Below, piece after piece: positions 23,402 through 34,889 of a stretch of 64,000 nt of DNA. The stretch comes from Gnetum montanum (lineage: Eukaryota > Streptophyta > Gnetopsida > Gnetales > Gnetaceae): assembly GCA_015680685.1 (NCBI GenBank), contig MNCI01001825.1:1188467-1252466 (forward strand). The letters run 5' to 3'. A model generated the notes under the pieces. That model was not told where the DNA came from. It saw only the letters and a list, made by a program, of their open reading frames with translations, and did no database searches. Every line of letters starts with the position of its first letter. Positions within the stretch are counted from its first letter, which is position 1. A program made the translations under genes and the position numbers.

Positions 23402-23710
23402 TGACATGCTTCAAACTAGCCGTTTGCCTTCACAAAAATATCTTGTTAGTAGTTCAAAAAGACCTTAAACTAGCAATCCTAATGCATAGTTTCAATCTAA
23501 TTAGCAGTTTGCAAAGACCTTAAACTAGCACCTTCAAAATTTTCACATCCTAGTGATCCACAACAACCTTAAACTAATACTCTACCTATTGGCAATCCAC
23601 AAAGATGTTAAACTAGCAGCTTTTACATTTTTACACTAGCAATTTTTCATTTCTATGCTAGCAGTTTTGCGTTTTTACTTCCAGGCGGTCCGCCATGACA
23701 TTAAACTAGC
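23402..23710 (+). repeat. tandem array C of gypsy-1
   Basis: Eight or so degenerate units ending in CCTTAAACTAGCA or CATTAAACTAGCA, spaced 40-80 bp apart. It lies between the antisense gene's promoter and pol. The unit shares the TTAAACTAG core of arrays A and B. Gypsy-2 has only one degenerate unit here (near 43540). Confidence 0.75.
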
Positions 23711-23814
23711 AAATCTTAAACTTTCTATCATACTTTCTATTTATCTCAACTACTCACATTTCATTACTACTTTGCAAATTTTCACTATGCACAATTACTA
23801 TGAACAAGTACCTC

Positions 23815-23843
23815 TTAACTAGACTTTCATCTCATTGTGGTAG
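23815..23843 (+). other. splice-acceptor-like site before gypsy-1 pol
   Basis: Pyrimidine-rich TTTCATCTCATTGTGGTAG, followed after 11 bp by the pol ATG (23855). Equivalent to the gypsy-2 site ending at 43748. Confidence 0.4.
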
Positions 23844-23854
23844 GTTGAGCGAGG

Positions 23855-26800
23855 ATGGAAATTCATCATGATCTCTCTTCATCTTTAGCTTTAGCAGGTC
23901 CACATGGCAAACTTACAAGACAACTAAACTTAGAGCTAATAGACTGGGAATCACCTATAGTTAGCACCGTAGCATCCTTAGAAGCATCCCCAGACCGACT
24001 TGAGCATTTGGTCTAAGCCCTAGATTTAGAGGCCAGGGATGTAACTAAGGATCCTCTCATCGAAACGCCTATGACCACATCCAGGGGGGAGATAAAAATG
24101 TTAAAACTTAGTTCCCTCCTAGATTCGCAGATGCACAAATATGTAGCCAAAATTCTACAAGATAACATTGAAGTCTATGCATGGTCATATAGTGACATGT
24201 TGGGTTTAGATCCGAGGTTGATACAACACAACATCATCTTAGACCCATGCATGAAAGAAGTTAACTAGAAGGCTCATAAGTTTAAACCAGAGATTGCACT
24301 AGCTTTACGAGATGAAATCACTAAGCTATACCAAGTTGGTTTCATCTGGGCAATTGATTACTCAGAATGAGTGTCTAACATTGTTGTAGTTTCTAAAAAA
24401 ATGGGAGGAATACGAATCTCTATAGAATTTTTAGATCTGAACAAGGCAATGATCAAAGACAATTTTTGACTTCCAAGTATCGATCAACTCATCGACACTA
24501 TGGCTGGTCATGCTTTGTTATCCTTCATGGATGGTTTCTCTGGCTACAACCAAATTCACATTAACCTAGAGCATCAGTTAACAACAACCTTCATGACCCC
24601 ATGGGGTACCTTCTATTACACTATGATGCCTTTTGGGCTCAAGAACACCGAAGCAACCTACTAGTGATCCATGACTTACATCTTTAGTGACTAAATCTTA
24701 GAAACGTTGAACGATTACGTGGATGACATAGCAGTGAAATTTAAAGAAGCCGCTAATCATCCAAATGATTTAGGTGTAGTCCTCAAGTGTTGTCAGATGC
24801 ATAATTTATGCCTCAATCTTAAAAAGTATGTCTTCGGTGTGAGAACTAGATGCATGTTAGGGTTTGTAGTATCGAAGGCTAGAATACGAGTGGACCTTGA
24901 CAAAGTTAAGGCCATCGTTAACTTGGCACTACCTACAAATCTTAAGGAATTGCATGGGTTACAAGGTAGAATGTAGTTCATCAAAAGGTTTGTAGCAAAA
25001 TTGACCAACAAGTTACACCCCATGCAACATCTACTGAAAAAAGGGATTAACTTCGGATGGACACCACTATGCCAACAAGCCTTTGATGATCTGAAGAAAG
25101 ACCTTTGGCACCTCCCAACTGTTTACCCACCACAGAGGGATAAGCCTTTCTTCATCTGCCTTGCCACCTTGGACACGTCTATCGTGGCACTGCTATGTCA
25201 AAAATAGGATGAGGTTCTTAAATACTAGTGTACTATCTAAGTCATGCACTGATAGCGTATGAAGCAAAATACAACGAAGTGGAAAGAAACTGCCTTGCCT
25301 TAGTGTTTGCATTAAAGAAGTGGAGACACTATTTGTTTTGTAGCAAGATTAACATTATCTGCAAGAGCAACATACTCTAGGCTATCACAACCAATATGTA
25401 TGAAAGTAGTAGGATAGCCTGGTGGAAAGCAATAACAATGAAATTTGGTTTGCATTATATGAGCCAATTGTCGACGAAAGGTCAAGCCATAGCAATGCAA
25501 GTTACAACCTCACCCATCGACAACCAGGCGACCATAGACCCCGAATTCCTAGACGAGCATGTTAGCACTATCAATGCCATCCCATCGCATCTTGAAGCTA
25601 CTTTGCATTTCGACGATGCCTCGACCATGCGAGGGGGTAGTGCAACTACTTTCATTACCTTCCTCTTTGGGGAAATGCATCCTTTTGCTTATCATTTTGT
25701 GTTCCCTTGTACAAACAATGTGGCAAAGTATGAGGGGTTACCCAGGGGCCTCTTAGCTACACAACCATTAAGAATACAACACCTGGCGATTTGTGAAGAT
25801 TCACAACTAGTTGTGAATCAAATCGCTGAGGTCTACACCTGCAAAGCTACACACCTACAACCCTATTGCAACCTAGCAAAACATTTGCTCAAACAGTTTG
25901 CAACTACAGATGTGCAACACATGCCATGTAATGAAAACACCGTAGCAGACACTTTGGCCACCACCTTAGTGTTAAATATTCCATCACACTTATTCGTAAG
26001 TTTACCAACCTCGATTACCAAGTGTATGGAGCCTATCACTCAGGCGGGACACGTAGCCTCTGTTAGCATTGTGGATACCTAGGAGTGGTACGCCAACATT
26101 AAATCCTACCTGCAACATGGCAAGCCCCCAAGTGGATTGACATCTACCTAGAGAGATGTGGTTCATAAGCATGCTTGGCAGTATTTTGTTCATGGGAGAT
26201 AGCGCTCTGTGCAAGTGCTCCTATGACGGTATATTGCTGACATGCGTAAATGAGGAGCAACCGCAGAAGGTGATTAATGAAGTACACGAGGGACTATGCG
26301 GTGGACACATAGCACCTAGGGCTATGGCCACAAAGATCAGATGTCTAGGGTACTACTGGTCTCACATGGAGCATGATTACCTGGCCAAAGTCAAAACATG
26401 TGATACGTGCCAACAATATGCAAACTCATACACATTTCACCAATAGAGTTGCATCCGACGTAGATCACGTGGCCTTTCCAACGATAAGGATTAGACCTCA
26501 TAGGGCCTATCACGCCTAAGTCCTCCTCAAGGCATAGCTTCATCATCACCACCACTGAGTATTTTACTAAGTGGGTGGAGGCTATCCCCCTGAGGAAGAC
26601 TACATCTCCACAGGTTTTCCACTTCATCTTGGACAACATCGTGACAAGGTTTGGGCTTCCCATGACTATTATGACTGACAATGGGCCACAATTCAGTAGT
26701 ATGAAAACCTGAACCTATTGCAGCAATCTTGGTATCAGATAATCATTCTCCTCGCCATACTACCCATAGGCAAACGGATAAGTAGAGGCTACAAATAAGC

Positions 26801-27327
26801 CCATCATCAACTTGCTAAAGAAAATTCTTAACAACAGTAAGAGGTGATGGCATGAGAAAATCCTCTATGTGTTGTGGGCTTACAGGATGACATGCAGAAC
26901 TACGATAGGTAAGACACCTTATAGTCTTATTTATGGATCTGAAGAGGTGTTACCTCTTGAGTTGCAGGTACCATCACTCTAGATGATCCTATCAAATGTC
27001 ATGAGAGAAGCTCAGAATAATGAGTTGAGGATCATCAACCTCGACTCAATAGAGGAGGAGCATGCAGAAACACTAGGTTGCATAGAGCATTATCAGAACA
27101 AGCAACAACAAAAACATCATGCAAATCTGCATCAACGACCAATGCAGAAGGGATACCTCATTCTCAAGGCTATCCATGAGCATATGAACAAATTCTTAGC
27201 AAATTGGAAAGGTTCATACATGGTCACAAAAGCCTTTAGAAATGGGGCCTTCAAGCTGGCAAACATGGACAGCAACGAGTTTGGAAATCCGATGAATCAC
27301 TCATATCTCAAGCCGTACTACATCTAA
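23855..27327 (+). pseudogene. Gypsy-1 pol: RT - RNase H - aRNase H - integrase (broken)
   Basis: Copies RNA into DNA and integrates it. Parts: N-terminal linker from the ATG at 23855; reverse transcriptase with SFMDGFSGYNQI near 24525 and YVDDIAVKF near 24716; gypsy RNase H (about 25130-25340); archaeal-type RNase H (about 25600-25980, LHFDDAS and ADTLATT); integrase zinc domain (about 26285-26425) with the His-His-Cys-Cys pattern intact (HEGLCGGH...TCDTCQQ); core (TDNGPQFSS near 26680); and C-terminal domain ending YLKPYYI at 27327. At least ten stops and several frameshifts. The aRNase H catalytic loop reads DDAS instead of DGAS. The TAG at about 24268 falls at the same codon as a TAG in gypsy-2. 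Confidence 0.9.
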
Positions 27328-27349
27328 AGCATGAACAGAGTAAGAAATC

Positions 27350-27803
27350 GTCCACTACGACATAAAATTGGAAAACACACATCTGATATGACATAAAATG
27401 GAAAAGGTAAGCAAACATCTGCTATGACATAAAACTAGTAAAGCTCATTCGCTACAATGTAAAACTGGCAAACAAACATCCACTATGATGTAAAACTGGC
27501 AAAGAAGTTTGCTGTGATTATAAACTGGCACAGATAGTTTGATATGACTATAAACCGGCATAGACAGTCCACCATGATGTTAAACTGGCATAAACAGTCT
27601 ACTAGGACCTTAAACTAGCTCATCCACGATCCCCTATGACAATAAACTAGCATAACGGTGTGCTGGGACCTTAAACCAGGACAGCGACTGTCTGCTATGA
27701 CATTAAACTGGCACACATGGTCTGCTAGGATCTTAAACTAGTACACCATGGTCTACTGAGACCTTAAACTAGCACACCATGGTCTACCAGGACCTTAAAC
27801 TAG
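27350..27803 (+). repeat. tandem array B of gypsy-1
   Basis: About 16 degenerate units of 25-35 bp, consensus TCTGCTATGACATAAAACTG plus GCA. It starts 22 bp after the integrase stop. Later units shift from ATAAAACTGGC to CTTAAACTAG. Confidence 0.88.
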
Positions 27804-29170
27804 GTTTGCGGCACGTCCTTAGCATGCATCTATGCTAGTACACAACAAGCAAGCATGCATAGTGCCAACACGGGGTGGGACATTGTAGTTCTAGAATGCA
27901 GTTCACGACACCAAGAAAATACCCTCTAGAACATATGCAACACCACTCCTCTTGGCATCTTGCTGATCCCCCGGAAATGTAGTATGACATCCTACTGACC
28001 CTCCGGACCTACTACCATCACAGCTCATTGCCCTAGTAGTAGCTTCCCTGGTCAGCACCTGTTGCTAGAGTTCCAGTAGTATTGTGGCCCAGCCACAGTA
28101 TTGTTATCCTCTAGCCCCTGCCAACGCTTGAGCTCAAGAGACGTTTAGCTACTAGGTAGCCCATCTCATAGCTAAACTAATAATGCTTGCCTTGGGTAGG
28201 GATTCTTGAGCATATGCATTCACAGTAAATCCTAGCCTTCTCAGTGCCAGCTCCTCCACATTGATGATGCCAAGGCCGTTGTTGGCCTTCCTAGTTTTTA
28301 TGTCGCATGCCTCAAAAATAAGGTCAAAAGCTTAGGCAACGTCCACAACAAGCAAGACCTTTGCCTTCATTTTGCATCATGGTTGTTTCTCCTGGTTTTC
28401 TTTCTATTACGTTTGCAGGGTGCATACCAGAGGGGCATTGGTTAGAGGTGCATTTTGCCATGGCGTTAGGGCACTACATCACTGCAAGGTGGTCATCTTG
28501 ATTATCTTGGCTACTTTGGAGTGCACATCTTGTCCTCCCCTTTAAGCTTCTTTACCTCATTCCTTGCACCCGCAATTCCACCCTCTTCCCTCTTTTATAA
28601 GATTTTCTCGACGCCTGTCAAGCCCTCCCATGTGCTCAACCACAAACTCCATGATGCTCGTAACATAGCTCATCACATGGGAAGCATCTGTAGGAAGGTT
28701 AAAGCCCCATGTGGATGTAGCACAACTCATCCTGAGAAAGAAACACCTATCCTATAATGAGGTTATTTGCAAATATAAATGACAAAATAGCAAAAGGCAA
28801 AAGTGTAAGAGAGTAAAAGCTCACGCACAAAAAAATGTGCATAAAAAAAATGTCACATAGGCTATTTCACAATCACCCTCTCTAAGCATTTCGACGAGAG
28901 GTCAAAGGTCAGCAAAAGTAAAGATGACCATGCAAACTACTCCCTCACATGCACTCTGATGAGGGATTCTACTAAGTTTCATCTTTACCATTTTCCTAAG
29001 CCTCCTTTCCTCCCCACTTAGCCCTCCCTTTTCCATGCATAACCAATGCAACACTCTTAAGCATAGCTGAGTGACATCTTGGCGATCATCGAATAGAGAT
29101 GTTAGCATTTTGTCTTTTGTGGTGTTTTGTATTCTTTGTTGGCATCTCTTGGGTCCATCCTCTAGATGTA
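27804..29170 (+). other. gypsy-1 3' non-coding region
   Basis: No gene. It shares with gypsy-2 a CGGGGTGGGA word soon after array B (near 27879), and with all three elements an acceptor-like TTTGCAG (near 28420) and GTGTTTTGTATTCTTTGTTG about 60 bp before the polypurine tract. Short frames here are not conserved between elements. Confidence 0.7.
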
Positions 29171-29182
29171 GACAAACAGGGG
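29171..29182 (+). other. Gypsy-1 polypurine tract
   Basis: GACAAACAGGGG, 4 bp before the 3' LTR. A mutated form of the ACAAAGAGGGG tract of gypsy-2 and gypsy-3. Confidence 0.65.
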
Positions 29183-29186
29183 CTAA

Positions 29187-31054
29187 TGAAACACCCTAAA
29201 TTTTCAAGGCATTCTTGCTTCACCAGGTCCTTGGAATTTAGGCAGCGTCATGGTAGTTTGGTAGGAAATGGACACTCTGAGTGTAGATTGTCCAATTTGG
29301 CAAGTTTTCTACACTCAATGTTGACAGGCCTAACAGACTCTCTATGCTACTCACCTGGGTAGCTCATCCAGCTGACAGTCTACTCAGAAGCTATGCGTGG
29401 GATTGTCGGCGATGCTCAAGATGTGAGAAACAATTTGAAAAGTTTTCTACTCAAGAAGTTTGCTACACTACGCTATGCTATGTAGCATAGCAGGCCTCAG
29501 GAGAAAATTTTTCAGGCAATCAATTGTGAACTATTGCAAGACAAAGTGCTACGCTATGCTATGCTATGTAGCGTAGCACAACATAGCAATAGCAAGACAG
29601 AAAGGCCCAGGTTACTTAGTGATTTCAATTGCACTAAGCAAGCACCTATGGCCTTCAAAACCAATTTCTTTGCTTGGCTTCATGTCCTTCAGCAAAGCTC
29701 CTCTTACTAGAAAAATAGCAGATTAAGCAAAAAGTAGGCTATGTTGGCTGCTATGCTATGCTACACTACGCAGTATAGCACAACATAGCAATGATGTAAG
29801 AATGACAAAACACATCTCAAAATGCAGGATCAACAAGTTCAAATGCTTCACATCGCACAGAAAAAAGTTTGTAGATTGTCAGTGTGATCATTAGACAAAA
29901 TATTGCAACTTAAGTGCAAATTGTAACTAAGGCCAACTACTACACTACAATACACTAAGTAGTGTAGCATAGCATAGCAAACATGCAGAACTAGCCAATA
30001 CACTTCAAAGGCTTCTAGCACCTGCCATTAACTCTAATGCAAATTTCTTCTTCGAACTAGTGGATACACTATGCTATGCTACATAGCGTAGGAAGCAGCG
30101 TAGGTACGCTATGCTACCAAGCTATGCTCCATAGCGTAGTAACCGGCTACGCTACATCAGTGTGCTTCACTCCTTGTCTGCATCGTTGGCACACATGATC
30201 CCATCATCTCCAATTTTGAAAACATGATTGCAACATGGTAGGCTCGTCAATCAATCAGCTTTGCATGTTCGTGCAACATGGGCACATCAACACCTTGTGG
30301 GTCCAGGACACGTGGCATCCAAATTGCATTTCTCATGTGCTACTAGCCTTATAAATATCCTGACGAGCAAAGTTCCAAGGTTTGGCAAATCGATTAAAAA
30401 ATTAGTCAGCAAGTTGGCAAAAAAAACTGATCAGAGTTGGCAAAAAATTGTAGTTAATGGTAAATTAGCAATTCTAGTGTTTGACAAAAATCTTAGCTTT
30501 TAGCAATTGTTAGCATTTGTTGTTGGAAAACTGGCAATCCAAAGAGTTGATGAAAATTAAGCAATTGGCACTCTTGTTTGGCATTCTGTTAGCTCTTTTC
30601 TATTGCCTTTGTGGCATTCTACATTGTTAGCTTTTGAATCCGCATTCAAGCGTACAGTTGGATTGCTTTGAACGTCTTGGTTACTTTTGGGATCTCTGTG
30701 CTTCCCAGCGTCGTGCAACTGATTGTATCGACTTTGACAAAGTAGAGCCGTAGTCTTGAAGTGGTGTATTTCTTAACTCCAGTTTACTTTATTCTCGTAC
30801 TTATCATTGCATTTTACATCATTTTCATTTCCTCGCATATAATAATCATTATTTTACGCTATAAAAATTGTTTTCAAACTACACATTTGCAAAAGGTTTA
30901 GTGACATCGATTAAGTCCCTGTCTAATCAACTAGACCATTCAGGGCACCCCATTTTCATTTTATTTAGCATGGCCCTCACGCGGATCCAAGGTTAAGACT
31001 GTCCAACCGATGACCTTTTGATGTTTCTAGCCATCGACTTTTTTGGTTGCTACA
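29187..31054 (+). repeat. Gypsy-1 3' LTR
   Basis: 1868 bp, matching 2232-4086, ending GGTTGCTACA and followed by the target copy AATTG. TATA box at 30350-30357. The dyad-symmetric TACGCTA patches are at corresponding positions (about 29460, 29548, 29750, 29940 and 30060-30160). By eye it differs more from its partner than the two gypsy-2 LTRs differ from each other. Confidence 0.9.
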
Positions 31055-31612
31055 AATTGGATTCTTCATTATATTGATGGTGCTTTTGTTGTCATAATAA
31101 ATTAGTGTAGATTGGGATTTTACCCTTAAGTCCTTGAGTGTTTCTTTCATTCATAAAAGTTGGGCTCAATGGCTTCTAGCTAAAAGATATTTGGATTCTA
31201 CTATAGATAATGTTGTGAAAGTTTTCTTTTAGGTCATCCAGGAGACAAGGCTTTCCTAGGAGAAAGCAATTTCCACTTGTGCTTTGATAATCATTTGAAC
31301 AACCTACCTAATCTGCATCATAATATCCAACAAGATCAAGTGGGGAATCCTTTGAATACCAAACTCTCCAATTAATGGTACCTTTCAGATAATGAAAAAT
31401 ACATTTAATAGTCTTTAAATGGGATTCCTTTAGGTTTTTCTAATATCTAACATAAATTCCTCTACTTAATGCTATGTCAGGTCTACTAGTAGTTAAATAA
31501 ATTAGGCTACCTATCATACCTCTATAAAGCTTGTGATCAACATGTTTTTCCTAATCATCTTTGGTGAGCTTGAAATTTGCTGCAATAGGAGTATTCTTTA
31601 CCTTAACTTTTT
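31055..31612 (-). pseudogene. copia reverse transcriptase end and RNase H, N-terminal part
   Basis: Minus-strand continuation of the copia pol. A YRGMIGSLIYLTTSRPDI stretch (about 31470-31525) is the conserved region after the copia reverse transcriptase. It is followed by YYDADW near 31310, the start of the RNase H, with its first catalytic Asp. Several stops and frameshifts. The domain is cut at 31055 by gypsy-1 and ends at 2089. Confidence 0.8.
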
Positions 31613-32287
31613 TTAGGTTAAAATTGAATAGTATATCTTTGATAATGATAAATTAAGTTTCATATTTTTTTGATTAATTTGAAATCCAAGAAAGTTGTTG
31701 AGCTCTCCCATCATTATCATTTCAAATTCTAATTGCATAATATTTGAAAACTTCTTAAAAAGAATTTCATTCGTGGCACCAAAGATAATATTATCAACAT
31801 AGATTTGAACAATAAGTAAATCATTATTTTCTCTTTTTAGAAATAATGTGACAACAACCCTACCTCTTTTAAAGCCATTGGATGTGAGGTATTGGGAAAG
31901 TCTTTCGTACCAAGCTCTAGGAGCTTGTTTAAGCCCATAGAGAGCCTTCTTAAGCTTGAAAACATATACCTCTTCTTTTATGATTCCATTTAGAAAGGCA
32001 CGTTTCACATAAATTTGATAAATATTGATATTTTTAATGCTACCATATGCCAAAAGAACTCTAATAGATTCATGTCTAGCAATGAGGGCAAAGGTCTCAT
32101 CAAAATTAATTCCTTCTTGTTGATTATAGCCTTTTTCAACTCTGCTAGGTTTATTTTTAATGATATTTTCATTTTCATTGGCTTTATTTCTAAAAACCCA
32201 TTTTGTCCCTATAATTAGTTTATGGTTTGGTTTAGGTGTCAATTTCCATACATCATTCCTAGTGAAATAATTTAGTTCATCTTGCAT
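31613..32287 (-). pseudogene. copia reverse transcriptase
   Basis: The longest open copia segment (224 codons). It has the copia landmarks IIGTKWVFRNK, NFDETFALIARHESIR, ALYGLKQAPRAWYERL and YVDNIIFGAT. The catalytic pair is YVDN, so the second Asp is lost; this alone would inactivate it. Cut downstream by a stop at about 31613. No start codon of its own is expected because it belongs to a polyprotein. Confidence 0.9.
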
Positions 32288-33125
32288 AGCAAAAATTCAT
32301 CCTTCTCATTTTGCTTCTTTAAAGTTTTTATGTTCCAAAGATATGTTCCATAGGCACAAATTTCCTTAGTTTGGCTCCTAGTGTGAATTCTATCTTGTAC
32401 TTGTTGAATTACATCATTAAGAGAATCTATTCTACTAAGTCTAGGCAGCTTAGGTTGAATTGATGAAATCTTCATATGTTTGTCCTTTCTCTTCATCATG
32501 TTCAGTATCTATTTCTAAATTTTTGTCAATTTGAACTTGTGAGATACTAGATAGATTTTGAATGGGAACTACTTCATTATTAGCTTGTGATGAATTAATA
32601 TCACTATCATCAATTTTCATATTCATAGTTTTTTCCATAACATTTTTTCTTTTGTTGAAGACTCTATATGCTCTACTAATAGTAGAATATCCTAAGAAAA
32701 TGCCTTTATCAATTTTAGGATCAAATTTTCTTAAGATATCTTTATCATTAAGAATATAGCATTTAGAACCAAAGACATGAAAGTAACCTATAGAAGGTTT
32801 TCTACCAATCCATAATTCATACAGAGTTTTAAATGTGAACATTCTTACCAAAACTCTATTGGAGATGTAGCATGCAATATTAATTACTTCAATGCAAAAG
32901 TGATAAGAAAGATCTTTTTTTTTTCATTCTATATAGTTCTTCCCATTTCATTCAAGATCTTATTCATTCTTTCAACTATACCATTTTATTAAGGAGTTCT
33001 TATAATAGAGAATTGATGAAGTATGTTGCTCATTTGACATTATAGCTCAAATTTGTTATTCTTGAATTCCCCTCCATTGTCACTCCTGATGACTTTTACA
33101 TCATAGAATTTTTCTTTTTAAATCT
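32288..33125 (-). pseudogene. copia integrase, C-terminal two thirds
   Basis: From high to low coordinate: RSDNGGEFKN near 33085 with the second catalytic Asp of the integrase core; a VERMNKILNEMGRTI-like stretch near 32940; then FKTLYELWIGRKPSIGYFHV, KCYILND, FDPKIDKGIFLGYS and AYRVFNKR (32650-32830), typical of copia integrases; then a linker to the reverse transcriptase. Frameshifts at about 32860-33000. The 5-bp target AATCT of gypsy-2 is its right edge (33121-33125). The rest of integrase resumes at 50485. Confidence 0.85.
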
Positions 33126-34639
33126 TGAAACACCATGGAAATTGTGAATCGGCCTCAGGTGAAGATTCAAGATTCAGGCAAAAGTTCGTGATAGAATTCC
33201 AGAAGGTAGAACAAGGAAAAGTAAGGTGAAACAGTGCCCGGCATCAAGTCTCCAAGTTCCTTATAAATTTCAATTTTACTATGTTTTCTGTCTTTACGCT
33301 ACATTACACAACATAGCGTAATGATGCTTAGCGTAATTCTGCTTAACATAGTCTGATGTCAGAAGGGTCGGATTCACACTCTATTATGCAAGGCAGCGTC
33401 ATGAGATTCAAAAGGGTCAAAGGGAAAGTCCAAAGGAAGCGCGACAGATCGACTCCTTTCTTTTTGCAGATTGATCGCCTTATGCTCGTTACGCTACGTA
33501 GCGTACGTCAGCGTACTTTATCATCGAGTTGATCATTTTCTACACTTCACTACGCTTTCCTGCGTAAATGAGTGTAAAACAGCTTGACTCACTATTTCCA
33601 TGCTTTGTTACGCTCTGCCACGCGACGCAGCGTAAACAAGTGTAATACAACATAAAGCCGGCTAAAGCAGTTACGCATTTGCTATCCATACACACAATAC
33701 GTTGATGAGCATATTGTGCGTAATCATGAAGTAGCTTCGGTAAAAGTGTTGACAGCATACGTTGCAATGTGACGTGACATAGCCAGTTCATCAAGTCAAC
33801 AGCATCTGGAAACTTCGAGACACGTGTCATCAAGGCCGTGCCTTTTCTGCATGTTATAAATACCCCAGTTGGCGAAGAAAGGTGGGGGGACTTCTGGACA
33901 TTTTTTTTGGAGAGAGAAGCAGCGGTTGGCATCTTCAACTTTTGGCAGTTATCATTCTTGAGCAGAAAAAAGAGACATTTTTTCGAGCATTTGGCAGCAG
34001 GAGCGATCATACCTTTTGGGCGAAAACACAGTTCTCCCATCGGTGATCCTTGGCAGTTTTGAGCAGAGACTATCTAAATCGAAGAAGATAGATTAGAGAT
34101 CGAGAGATCATCTGGTGCGGTTGGCAAGATCTATTGATCAGACACAGTTGGTTGATAGACATCCGAGCTTGACCTTCCTTGCACTCCATCTTTGGCTTAC
34201 AAGGTAGACCGAGCTCCATTCTGCACTCCTTGTTAAACTGTTTTTCTTATTATTTTGTGTATGTTTCGCACAAGATAATCAGAGTCTTCCCATTGTAATT
34301 TTGTATACAAGATACTCGTTCTTTCGAGTCAAAGTATAGATCTTGAAATCACCGATTTCTCTTATATCCGATTTCCTTTGTCATGTTAATGTTGTCATTA
34401 TTGCAATTTATCTACATCATTTTCCTCTCCTTTTGCGATCTATCGAATCAAATCGTTCCATGAAACACCTATAATCTTCATCGATTTATTGATTTAGTAA
34501 GTCCCTGTCTGATCGATAAGATCGTTCAGGGCACTGCGGATTCGTTTTCTCCAGCACAGCCCTCGCACAGATCCGTGGTTAAGACTGTGTACACAGATTT
34601 TATTTAGTATTCCAGCTGTCGACATTTTCCATCGTTATA
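33126..34639 (+). repeat. Gypsy-2 5' LTR
   Basis: 1514 bp, the same length as the 3' copy, starting TGAAACACCATGG. The end reads GTTATA where the 3' LTR has GTTACA. Inverted TACGCTAC / GTAGCGTA words occur near 33292, 33487, 33550 and 33608. By eye the two LTRs differ by a few percent, mostly transitions. Confidence 0.94.
33855..33862 (+). promoter_or_regulatory. Gypsy-2 LTR TATA box
   Basis: TATAAATA followed by CCCC. Identical at 49695-49702 in the 3' LTR. Likely core promoter of the element. Confidence 0.65.
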
Positions 34640-34644
34640 GTTTT

Positions 34645-34662
34645 CTAGCGCTAGAAGGAGGG
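34645..34662 (+). other. Gypsy-2 primer binding site (altered)
   Basis: CTAGCGCTAGAAGGAGGG aligns with the TGGCACTAGAAGGAGGA of gypsy-1. The leading TGG has become CTA, which would weaken priming. Confidence 0.55.
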
Positions 34663-34889
34663 CCTAGGCTCCAATTCGTATTTTTACGGGTAGCCCTGTA
34701 AGCGATCTGTACCTGCATTGCCAAAACTTAAACGTAATACCTCTAGGGAAGTTTACAAAAAGCGTGCGGTGTAGATCGGTCACAGTAACGATTCCTTTGG
34801 AATCCTACAGGGTAGAAAGCCTAATCGCGATCTTCTTTGTCCATCACTTTTTGGTTCTAATCACTTATTGCCGTTAATCTGTTTGACCA

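Larger units (their letters stand above)
2232..31054 (+). mobile_element. Gypsy-1: Ty3/gypsy Tat/Ogre-type LTR retrotransposon with antisense gene
   Basis: A full-length but decayed element of about 28.8 kb, of which 9.5 kb is the later gypsy-3 insertion. LTRs lie at 2232-4086 and 29187-31054 and run from TGAAAC to CTACA. Target duplication is GATTG (2227-2231) and AATTG (31055-31059), one mismatch. Order inside: primer site, gag-protease, tandem array A, antisense gene (minus strand), array C, reverse transcriptase - RNase H - archaeal-type RNase H - integrase, array B, polypurine tract. The second RNase H places it in the Tat/Ogre part of Ty3/gypsy. Every sense frame contains stops, so it is not autonomous now. 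Confidence 0.9.
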